DNA of 64,000 nt from Monocercomonoides exilis (lineage: Eukaryota > Preaxostyla > Oxymonadida > Polymastigidae): positions 1,039,501-1,103,500 of the forward strand of contig LSRY02000026.1 of the NCBI GenBank assembly GCA_001643675.2, read 5' to 3'. The notes below the pieces were generated by a model. That model was not told the origin of the DNA and ran no database searches. It saw nothing but the letters and a program-made list of their open reading frames with translations. This document shows, in pieces, positions 1-10,010 of the stretch; position 1 is the stretch's first letter, and every line of letters starts with the position of its first letter. A program made the translations under genes and the position numbers.

Positions 1-717
1 GCAAGTCGTGTGAGGCTGCGATGCTCTTGATGATATTTGATGATATCTGTTATCTCATTCAAATACAGCTCTTTTTCCATATCCTAATCAGAATTAAAAA
101 TATACATTTATGTATTATCAAAAATGAAAAAGAAGTGCTCATACACTAAGAAAATCAATGCAACTTAAAGATAACAAAGCTATTTCCACTTCTTTTTGAG
201 CTTCCTTACTTTCTTCTTTCTTCAACGCAGCTTTCAGAAGACAAGGCACACAAATCGAAATCATTTCAGGCCAGATGGTATATGTGAAAAAAAGATAGCA
301 TTCGCAAAGATAAACAAGAAGCTTTTCGTTCCTTTTTTTCTTTTTCTGTCCTTCTTTAACAATCATCTTCCCAAATTTTTCGTCCAATATAAATACATGA
401 AAGCCATGACTCGACATGTTCAAAAGAACATTACAAAATAAAACATGCTTCAGCAACAAAACTGCATTTCCCATTGATATTTTCTTTTGATAAATCATAT
501 GATTAATTTTGTAAAGCAGCTCTATCGTGGAAACAGATACAAATTCATCCTTATCCATTTCATCAATTAATTCATTCATTTCTAGGATTTTCTGCTTCTG
601 TGCACCTTCGTTGCATCTTTCAAGCTCAGAAAACATTTCTTCAAAAACAAAATTTTCAATACAATTGGACATTCTAATGAATATGCACAAACCAGAAAAC
701 TTCTCTGTCCTGGACAT
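1..717 (-). CDS. oxymonad helical family protein, copy A (partial, runs off the left edge)
   Basis: Unrecognised function; belongs with the genes at 5,304 and 30,400. I join three exons: 717-693 (ATG, reads MSRTEKFS), 638-145 (reads EMFSELERC, later NELIDEMDKDEF and LVYLCECYLFF) and 83 to the window edge (reads DMEKELYLNEI, then IIKYHQEH). Both introns fit GT..AG: 692-639 (54 bp, GTTTGT..GAAG) and 144-84 (61 bp, GTATGA..TTAG). Joining restores the same order of blocks seen in the other two copies, which is why I prefer this start to the longer unspliced frame from 762. The product looks soluble and alpha-helical, rich in Glu/Lys, with no signal peptide or membrane segment. The 3' part, including the expected EEEGYEDI motif, lies outside the window. 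Family resemblance is seen directly between copies; oxymonad specificity is from memory. Confidence 0.72.
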
Positions 718-2239
718 CTCCAGAATCGCCCCAGTGCATTCGTCAGTGTTTTGCGAGCTCATTCTATTTACAGCAATGATTTCTCAAATTGTTCGAAATT
801 GTTCGTCACTTAACGAAATAAAAGGAAAAAAGAAACATCTTTGATAGCTTTGTAAAATGAAAACATAACAAACACAAAACCAATTGCTTCACTTTGCAAA
901 AATTAGTGCGAAAAAAAGAATGTTCACCGAAAGCAAATGGTCTTGGCTGAGAAAGAATAGAAAACCAAATGTTTTTTTTTCTCTTTGATCAAACCAAAAG
1001 GAAATCATCATTTCAAATTATTGTTTGTTTTTTATTATTTTTTCTTTTTGGTTACGTTTTGTTGCACGAGTCACATTTCAACTTGGTTTGGAGCTGAGCA
1101 AACTTATTCCACGGAAATGGAATTTGACTGAAGAGAGAATGAAAGCAATCAAACAGCCAAATTCTCAAATAACAGAAAAGAATTATTGATTCTTTTCGAG
1201 AAGTGGATAAAGTCCGAAGACAGGAGCACAGAATATTTGTTCGCCAAACATGTTTTATATTGGTCGTTTTCTTGAAGGACTTTTATTTTCAAGATGACTC
1301 TGAGATTATTGAAAACGAAGGAATTGATAAATCAAAAATCAATTTGAATTGACGGTTCAAAGCGAAAATGGAGCAAAATACAGAAAGACATGACAAAATT
1401 GTTTAAGATAGAAATAGACAAATAACACAGTAACACGAAGACTGTCTCCGCCATTGAAGATGCATGGTTTCATGATTGGTGGAGCATCAACAATAACTGA
1501 AACAAACATTTTTATTTGAGGTTTAACAAATGCCTTTAACACCTCAAACACATTTAATCTCAATCAAACGATGATTGAATGAGAAGTGCCAAAAATAAAA
1601 TTAAAAACAAGTTCGCCATTAGCTGCGTTCTGGAAGCACAAGAATTCAACAACATCTTCAATTTACCAAAAACTCAAGATGAAATAAATCTGACAATTCA
1701 TCTGCCAAACAAAAAGAATGAAGAGAGCAAAGGACCTTCTGATTCGGAATGCGAGAATTATTTTTGCAGCCGCACAGTCTTCTTTGAGCTAACTCAAAAA
1801 TTCTTCTTTCCACTTCACTGGACACATCTTGATGCTAGACCATTCAAAAAAAATTGAAGATATTTCCCTTTTGAGTTGTCTTCCCAATCCTTCTCTTTTA
1901 GAAACAGAGCAATCTTTTCAAGAAATCCCCACTTTGTTCACCCATTTCTCGCCTCATTCTCTCAAAATACCTCGTCTGCAGCTTCATTATCTTCAATCAG
2001 CTCATTTTCTGTCTCTCATAACTTTCAGCTTCTCTGAATGAATTGTCAATTATCTTATCCGCATTCACAACCACAACAATCTGCTTCCTTTTCAACATCG
2101 ACAGTCTACAATCTTCTCTTGGAAACACCAATCGAAACAAATCTTCTGGTCTTATCAACATTTCCACAGGCATTTACAATCATTGAATGAAGGATTTATA
2201 TGCAACTTTTTCTTTTTTTTTCTTTTTCTTTTTCTTCTT
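718..2239. other. AT-rich spacer with no supported gene
   Basis: Only short frames are present. A short stretch near 1,440-1,520 reads GGASTITETNIFI on the plus strand, reminiscent of beta-helix genes, but it is surrounded by stops. I see no transposon ends or RNA genes. Confidence 0.4.
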
Positions 2240-3720
2240 CCAATGCTTTTCTTTCCTCGTCTGCAGCTGTTAGCCTCACTGCTTCACCATTCCAGAGGTG
2301 GAGAAGCGAAGAGAAGAAGGCAGCAGTAGATCATAAGCCATCTTCATCTTCATCTTCATCATGAGCACCTGCAAGTGAACCTTCGGATTCGTCGGAGGTT
2401 GCAGCGTCAAATATGTGTGAAGCAAAAATAGACTTCGTCGAGAGGAGGAAGCTGACTGTTGTATCTGAAGAAAGTGGAGTGAATGCTAATCACAAAAAGC
2501 CGTTGTTGAAGATATTGCATGGGGACATGTTGTGCGTACCAACATTGCGGCTCTTTCTGCAATGCTTTCAGTTCCGTTTGTTGCTTTAGTAACGTTGCTT
2601 GTGGAATCGATGGTTACGAAATCTGGAAGCAGGAAGATATTTGAGGAAACTGACGTGAATGCTCATTCTTTAATTGATAATCTGCTTGATTAATAACTGC
2701 TGCATTTATCAATAACGCAGCTGGTTTTGCAATAGGTTCAGTCGAAGCATGTGTTGATGGAGTTGGATGACGAAGTGATAATGCGCGAAGTGGGGGAGAT
2801 TGTGGAGAAGGAATTGGAGGAAACGTGGATGAGGATGGAAGATGTGACTCTTTTGCTAACAGTGCTGGAGGAGCTAAAAAAAGCAGAGGAAGGTGAAGGG
2901 GGATGAGGTGAAAGGTGGCTATCCGACAGCTCACAGAGAGTTTGTGAAAAGAATCAAAGAGAATCAGTGGAAACTGGAAGAAGCGATGGCGCCGCTGGTT
3001 GTGGAGGCTCTTGGACTGGGTCGGCTGAGGTTTATGAAGGAGTTGACCGAAGCAGAGGCAGACAAGTTGTATCCAATGAAACCTAAAGTGCACAGTACAT
3101 TTCCAGCCGATGGCATCCAACAGGAGAACAGGAGAGCAGAAGAAGGCAGCAGATGGGTCTTCGGGCATAACTTCAGACGGAAGTGCAGATGGAGTTGGGA
3201 AAGATGAGGAACAGGCGCAAATGTGGTAGAATGGTTTGGGGATGAATAAGGAGCAAGGAAAAGAGGGTGATTTGATTAATTTGGAGAAGGAGTGGGGTGA
3301 AAGGTTTATCTTCAAAAGAAGAAGAATTAAACGATGACGATAAAGCTGAAAAATAAGAAGAAGAAAAAGAAGAATAGGAAGAAGGTGAAGAAGAAGAAGG
3401 TGAAGAAGAAGAAGAAGAAGAAGAAGAAGGTGGAGCAATTGAGAATTGTGAAACGAATTTAATCCTTTTTTAAAGATGTTGATAATGACTTGAGTAATGT
3501 CGATAGATAAAAATTTATCATTCGATGAGTTGATTTCAGATGATACAAACAATCTTCATCACAAAATATGTGAAAGGGAGAGAGATGCGAACAGATAAAG
3601 ATGGAAGTCCACAAATAATTGACTTTCTTTGTGAGGTTGAACTGCTTTTGTCTCACAAAAAGAAAATTATGTTTGTCCAATGATGTCAACAATTCAAGTG
3701 AACTTCATGTTTGATGAGGA
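2240..3720 (+). pseudogene. degenerate coding-like remnant, Ser- and Glu-rich
   Basis: This stretch is richer in G and C than its flanks and has coding-like plus-strand blocks in changing frames: a Ser run near 2,345-2,375, an acidic helical block near 2,750-2,890 (LDDEVIMREVGEIVEKEL), a 104-residue frame at 2,893-3,207 (KRIKENQWKLEEAMAPL), a block near 3,140-3,230 (DGSSGITSDGSADGVGKDEE) and a GAA triplet run at 3,390-3,430. The long minus-strand frame at 2,614-3,552 is Leu/His/Pro-rich, as expected for the antisense of GAA repeats. I do not recognise the ancestor; a cytoplasmic tail of a large surface protein is possible. Broken by stops and frame changes. Confidence 0.3.
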
Positions 3721-5303
3721 TATTGGCAGAGAAGAAGACGTTGACGATTGAAGAACTTGACTTCAATGGCAATAATTTCAAAGGCGAGGAGAAGAAAAAG
3801 AAGAATTTTATGATTATGTGATCGGTGTATCGATTCTGGCGATGAGCATCTTTTGTTGAAGTGAGACTGTTGAGAAAGATAAGAAAAGGTGAAGAAGAAG
3901 GTGAAGAAAAATAGAAGACAACAGCTTTTCCAAGTAATGTTGCGCGATAGAAAAAACTGAATGTGTTCTGAATGTGAATGCCCAACCAGTTCATCAGATC
4001 CCGCATAACAGTCGCTCCTGCCGAACATTTCGAACAAAAATGCCAAATAAACTGCCTTTATCTTTCAAGCTCATGTTAAGCATTGACAGGATATGCGTCA
4101 TACAAGACAGATGGCTGAAGTCACGAATGTTATTGTTGAATGCAATCCAAACAAGAATAACCTCAAAACTTCTGGTTCTTTCGCGAAATGAAAAGAAGAC
4201 TTTTCTTTCTATGGCATTCCTGTTCGTGGACAATCTGTATTCATTGAAAACATACCTTTAAAGAAAAATGAATGAAATAAAAAAATGTCAAACCATCTTT
4301 TCTACATTGAAATATTTTCCCACTCCTATGTACTCGAAATGATAAACCCAGATGGCTTTCTTGTTCTCCAAAATTGCCTCTTGCCACATAAAAAAATTCA
4401 GATAACAAGATAACAAATCGCTGGCAAAGAACATCATCGAACACAGAGAATTCATTGTGGAGCTGGCCATGATATCAGATGAAAACACATATTCTCCAAA
4501 TTAACTCCTTTTCAAAGACTTATTCAACGTCATGTCTTTGCTGACAGCTTTCCAACGGGTTTCGAATAAATGACAATGAGATTGTTGTTGAGGCCTGCTG
4601 AGTGCTTCATTCTGCTCGCTTCCTCCATTCTTTAAACCCCCAATTCCCTTTCCTTTTCCACGAAACAAACCTTCCCCCAAAAAACCATGAAAACAAAATC
4701 TGAGCAAAAGATAATCCAAGTGCACTGCATTTCCCTGAAATGATCAAGCAGTTCAATTCAATCTTTCTAGCATTTTAATCGCTTTTTTTGTATCTTGCTT
4801 TATTCATTTTTCATTCAAAATATAGCAGTTGATGTCGCACCATATGTTTTGCAATATATAACCAAGTTCATATTTCATGTTATTTTCCCTCATCAATTCA
4901 CTTTTCGCAAGCCATATTGGAAAACAGCCACTCGCTCCTAACTCTGCAGAAAAAATCCATGCTCTTCTGCAGTGCCATAACTCGCATGGATGTATCTGTG
5001 GTTGTGCTTAATAGTAGCTCAAACATGATCTTGCTGCAGCAAATAATTTATCAAAAATCTTCACTTGTATAATTAAAGGTTGCATACCTTTATTTATTTA
5101 CTCCATCAGTCAAATATTTTTTTCTCTGATTTGCTTGCTTTGAGACAAAAACACAAAATGGCAAAAGAGGTTTATCCTTCTGTGTTGCATAAAAAATTTG
5201 ATTTCGTATTTTTGAATCATTTGATGCGAATATTAACGGCAATTCTGAAAAATGAATTCATTTGTTATTTTTGATTCATTTTGTGATTTCACAGCCAACT
5301 TCA
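3721..5303. other. no supported gene; weak decayed coding signal
   Basis: Overlapping minus-strand frames at 3,686-4,488 (for example residues ASDLLSCYLNFFMWQE near 4,400) have some amino-acid texture but no recognisable domain, and the frames are broken. 4,725-5,300 is plain AT-rich sequence. Confidence 0.3.
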
Positions 5304-6680
5304 ATGAAACCTTTATTTCTAGGCACGCCATTTCATTTTGTTAATGATTGTTTTTAATATTTTTGAACATATTTTAGAAAAACTATCTCAACTTAAGAAT
5401 TGCACTAAAGATGAGCAGAAACAGAAAATCGAAGAAATGAATGAAATGATTGATGAAATGAACGAGGATGAAATCAGATTCATTTTCACAAATGAACTGT
5501 TCAATGAAATAGATCAAATGATTGAAGAAAAGATAATATCAATGGAAAATGCAATCTTGTTGTTGAAGATCGTTGGATATAGCAAAGTTATAAAAAATAA
5601 TTGGCTTTTCTGTTTTCAAAAGTCTTCATTGAATAGAAGATTTGAAAAGATAATTGTTGAAGAAGAACAGAAAAAAGAAGAAAAGAATGAAAAGCTGATG
5701 ATTGATCTTTGCGAATGCTATCTTTTGCTTAACAAAGGAATTTCTTTGGAATTACATTCAATTTGTAGGTCTCATCTTCTGAAGGTTGCATTGAAGAAAG
5801 AGGGAAACGAGGAAATGCAAAAAGAGGTGGAAATCGCTTTATTGGCGTTGAGCAATTTTAGTAAATATGTTAGAACATTTTTTATTTCATTTTTTATTTC
5901 ATTTTTTATTTCATTTTTTAATAGCTTTCTGTCAATTTTTTTGAAAATGAAAGGATGCAAAAACTTTTCATGGATGAAATCAGAGAGATCATTCAATATC
6001 ATCAAGAGCATCACAATCTGACACGACTCGCCTATCAATCTGCTTGGAAAATTTTGACGGACAGATTTTGGGATGAGAAAGGCTTACTAGGAGTAATTGA
6101 AAATGAGCTGCATTTTGCGAGAGAAGCAGGAAGAGAATTGGAAGAGCTGATGAAATGTGTGGATTGGAAGAGAGAGAAAGAAGAGGATAGAGAAAAAGAA
6201 ACGAAAGAAGAGCTTGTTTTGATGAGATGGCTCAATAAGTTGGAGTTTTATTTTCACTTTCACGAATCGAGGAATGAAGAATATATTGGGCTTATCAGAA
6301 GCATTTTGAAATTATTTCGAGCATCAAAGGATAATCACAGAGACATATGCAATAAATGCTTTTATTTATTTGGAATAATTGTTTATGGAGTGGCATTGAG
6401 TGTTGATTGCTTGTTAAAAGGCGGTGTTATTAATGCTGTTTTGGAGGAGATTCAGCGGCAAACACTAAATGATGAAATTATACAGGAATGCTTGAATTTT
6501 TTTTATGCAATATTAAGGCGATTGAAAAAAGAAGAGGATGATGAAATTGAAGAAGCGAAACGACAAATTGTCAAAATGGAGTTGCATGAAAAGATGGAAG
6601 AAGAAGGGTACGAAGACATCTTACTGAGCTTTCATAAAGGTATTCGTGATTTTTCTGTATTTTATGCAGAGCTTATTTAA
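5304..6680 (+). CDS. oxymonad helical family protein, copy B (complete, three exons)
   Basis: Function unknown. Proposed exons: 5,304-5,322 (MKPLFL plus one base), 5,378-5,868 and 5,925-6,680. The last intron (5,869-5,924, 56 bp, ..AATAG) is phase 0 and joins two otherwise separate overlapping frames. The first intron (5,323-5,377, 55 bp) would be a GC..AG intron and is less certain; a simpler start is at 5,338. Blocks in order: EKLSQLKNCTKDEQKQ, NEMIDEMNEDEI, a helical core, LMIDLCECYLLL, EVEIALLALSN, then EIIQYHQEHHNLTRLAYQSA, VDWKREKEEDREKE, EELVLMRWLN, DNHRDICNKCFYLF and the C-terminal EKMEEEGYEDILLSFHKG. About 420 residues, all helical, charged, no signal peptide. The same blocks in the same order occur at 1-717 (minus) and 30,400-31,748 (minus), so this is a dispersed multigene family; this copy shows no disabling change. 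Confidence 0.75.
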
Positions 6681-7142
6681 CTTTGAATATTTCTGATTAT
6701 TTTGTGAGCTTTTGAGAAAATTCATTGTATTTCGCAGCTCCGTATTTTTATTTTTTCTTTTTTGTATTCATCCCACGAAATCGAAAACAATTGAATCAAT
6801 TTGTTTGAATTATATTTACCCCACGAAGGTTGAACTTTTTTAGATCAATAAAACTTAAAATGAAATTACATACAAATGCTTCAAACATTTGTGTGGAGGA
6901 AAAAAAACAGGTGCAATGAAATCTATCTTTTTCCTCTTCATCTTCTTTGACATCTTCTTCTTCTCAAAGAAATAATCAGTCAATTAATTTTCACAATGCA
7001 TTTTATCTTTTTCTCCGAATTTCACTCAATCACTTATTCTGCAATGAACAAAAGAAAAAAAATTGATTCGCAATTTAGAGATAGGGTTATTATTTTGTCT
7101 TGACCCTTTTTCTTTATTCTGACCCAAAAAAAAAATGAAGTG
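6681..7142. other. AT-rich intergenic spacer
   Basis: No gene or RNA seen. It may include one flank of the pogo-like element that follows, but I could not define terminal inverted repeats. Confidence 0.5.
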
Positions 7143-8699
7143 TCAAAAGTTCAAAAAATAGCATAATTAAAAGAAAACAAAATCAGAATAAATTCTTCTG
7201 ATAACTTTCCTTTTTCCTTCACCTCGATTTAATGCGGTATCTTTTTTTTTATCTTCAGAATCATCGTTTTTCACATGAAGAAATCTTCTTTTTATTTTTT
7301 TCTTTTCATCCACAACAGTCTTCACTTCATCTTTCTCCTTTTCATCCATTTCATTTTTCTTTTCAATATTCATTTTCAAATGATTTTCCCATTTTTTTAA
7401 AAGATTATCGTCGGTTATCACTTTTCCATAAAAGTTGAATCTATTTCTTCGGGATGGAAGAGGGGAAATTGAAGATTCGGGCAGTTTCAAAAGAACTGGC
7501 CCAGAAGAATTGTGAAGAACACCGCTGCAGACAAAAGCTTTCTAAATAACAAAAAGAGATAATGCTGTGTGGATGGCTTGATTTAGAACGTCGGAAGTTG
7601 CAGCTCGTTTAGAAGAAGATGAAGAGGAAAGTTGATCTTCAAATCTGTTTGTCAATTCAGATTTGAACACAGCGAACACTCCTCTGTCCAGTGGTTGACA
7701 GAGGTGTGTACTGTGTGGCACGAAGGTTAAAATGTCGACTTGTTGTTTTTGGAATTCTCGCCAGATCGATGGATCTGCGCGAGATGCATGCGAATCAAGG
7801 AGAAGAATGTGTTCGCTTTCTTGTGACATGCGCTTTCTTCTTTCGATGATCGAAGGTAGAAGAATGGTGAGAGCATTCCTTTTAAAGCACACGTTATCCA
7901 TCCAGCTGCTTCCATTTGCACATATTTTCAGCGTTGGAGATAACTATCTTTTTAGTCCGTCAAGCAGGTTTACACTTGGCTACAAAATTACAGAAGGAAA
8001 GGCATATCCGTCCGCTGCAACAGTTGCCACGAATGTAGAATTAATCATTCTTGGTAATTCTTTGGTGAAACCTGCTTTTGTATCTGCAGTATGCACAACA
8101 AGCTGTTTTGAGTCTGTGGGAACGCGCATTGAAGATTCATCGATGTTTATAATTAAAGCTAAATTTTAATGGAACTTTTCATGCAGCTCGTCGAGTGTTT
8201 TATACCAGGGTTTTAAAGCACTTCTGCACGAAACAGCCAGTCTGTTGATGTCCAAATTCTTCGGCGTTCCAGTCATCAGCTCAGGATAACGCTTGACAAA
8301 GCCATTCATGGCTGACATTGAAACTTCGGTAAATGGTGCGTCTTCGTCATCGATGTCATTTATAACATTTTCTATCTGAAAAACAAATAATAAAAACATA
8401 TAAATAAAAATAAAGCAAACCAATTCTCTTGTATTTTTTAACGTTAAACATGTTCCAGACTTTGCTTCAATGTGAATAATATCCAAAACTCTATGTTCCT
8501 TTTCGCCCACAACTGCTGCAGGTCTGCCAATTTTTCCAACCAGCCTTCCTTTTCTCAGATCTCCAACTGCATTCTTTATTCCAGTGCGACTAAATTCCTT
8601 AGAATTGATAGCATCAGTTATACGAACAACTCCATCAACAACGATATGAGTCATTCGCTCCAGCCGACTGTGATACTTCCTGTACTTGCGAAAAGACAT
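7143..8699 (-). pseudogene. pogo/Tigger-like DDE transposase, frame interrupted only by TAA/TAG codons
   Basis: Tc1/mariner-superfamily, pogo-like transposase (DDE_1 fold) that would cut and paste its own element. One reading frame runs from ATG at 8,699 to the first TGA at 7,143-7,145 without a frameshift. N-terminal helix-turn-helix region: GIKNAVGDLRKGRLVGKIGRP (start about residue 41). Catalytic acidic residues are in NIDESS (near 8,140), LLLDSHASRADPSIW (near 7,790) and CQPLDRGVFAVFK (near 7,690). C-terminal block AFVCSG near 7,530. A 45-bp stretch, 8,420-8,376 (GTTTGC..TTTTTCAG), looks like an in-frame intron. Without it the product would be about 504 residues, a normal length for the family. 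The frame carries four internal stops: TAA at 8,168-8,166 and TAG at 7,982-7,980, 7,946-7,944 and 7,544-7,542 (and TAA at 7,169-7,167 before the TGA). Under the standard code it is dead. No terminal inverted repeats found. Confidence 0.85.
8376..8420 (-). other. putative 45-bp intron in the pogo-like transposase
   Basis: Minus-strand GTTTGC at the 5' end and a T-rich run ending TTTTTCAG at the 3' end. It is a multiple of three and stop-free, so it could also be translated; the encoded Phe/Ile/Leu stretch is out of character with the flanking charged protein, which favours an intron. Confidence 0.55.
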
Positions 8700-9322
8700 T
8701 GCTCTCTGTAATTTTTTCTGTCCTTCTTTTTATTTAGTTTCTGTAGATATTTTCATTTTTTAATAATATTTTCAAGATCATAATAATTTTTTATTTTTTT
8801 AAATTGAAACGAAATAAAAAAAATCGAAAAATAACATTTTTAACAAACAAAAAATTTTATGCCCCATGAAACCCTCCAATTCCACACAGAAGTTCAATGA
8901 AGGGGCTAAACCCCTCCATCTCCCCCCCAAGCGAAATTGGGTTTGTTTCAAAATGGATTTATTTTTATCTTTTGAATTCATAAATATACGAAAAATTCTT
9001 TTTAAATATGAAATTGTGGGGGAAAAATACAGATTCAGTGAAAAATTATACTGATATTTTAAAAAAAAGGTTAAGAGAAAATTATTTCCATTTTTTAAAA
9101 AATTTCATGGAAATGTGATTTATTCGACTTCGTGTTAATAATCTCAAGGAGAAAGAAGAACAAATCGACACCTCTTTCAATTACACCAACTATAAAAAAT
9201 TTTGAATAACAGTTATTCAAAGAAATACTTTTGAAACAAGTCATTTGGCTTTTTTATTGATAAACAGTTTTCTCATAATAATAGCTTGGATTAAGAAAAG
9301 ATCAAAGAGTCAGAATTAGCAT

Positions 9323-9365
<43 letters not shown>

Positions 9366-10010
9366 ATTCTTTTTTTTTATCAAATGCACAATAATGATGA
9401 TTTTTCATTTTCGAATAAAGAAATTTTATAAAAAAATCTGAATATATTTCAATTTTCATCGTATGTATATTTAGATGAATTTTGAATTGAAATTTTCTAT
9501 TTGAATAAATCCAACTTATTTGAATGAACTGTGTTTTTCTTAAATGAAGTCATGTTATTTTAAATGGTTGAAGTTACACTTGAATAAAGTGCGATACACT
9601 TTAATAAATAATTTTTGAAAAAGCGGTGAACACTATCAATAAAATTTCATGTTTTTTCTTTCACTTTATCAACAAAAAAAGAAATGAAAAACTCTTGAAA
9701 ATAGAGATGTTTCTTTATCCTCAAAAAAAATTTCTGACATGTTTCAAGATGATTTTGTTTGATAGAATGAACTCGAAATATAGAATATTTTATGCTTATT
9801 CTTGTTATTCTGTTCTATTTTCAACTTTTTAACTTTTTTTGATCTCTGTGTAATAAAATATAAAAAACAAAAATTTGTTTCTATTGATGTTCGCGGAGTA
9901 ATCAACTGCAAACAAAGCATATATTTCTGAAAAGCTCAGTTGAGTTGACAGATTGATGCAGCATTATACTTCACCACTTTCTCCGTTGACAGGATATATA
10001 ATATTTTCAT
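8700..10010. other. AT-rich intergenic region with a GC-rich island and a poly(A) tract
   Basis: No gene is supported. The island at about 8,850-8,950 has C runs (CCCCTCCATCTCCCCCCC) and short inverted segments within otherwise A/T-dominated DNA, and could be the edge of a transposable element. The rest is A/T homopolymer-rich. Confidence 0.5.
9324..9364 (+). repeat. poly(A) tract, about 41 bp
   Basis: An uninterrupted A run. It could be a microsatellite or the tail of a retroposed copy, but no coding or SINE-like body is recognisable just upstream. Confidence 0.9.

Noticed and set aside
2614-3552. 312-residue minus-strand frame
   Set aside because: Its Leu/His/Pro composition is the antisense reading of GAA-rich and Ser-coding plus-strand DNA; no domain.
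9324-9364. Retroposed gene copy marked by the poly(A) tract
   Set aside because: No recognisable body or target duplication next to the tract; similar homopolymers occur throughout the intergenic DNA.
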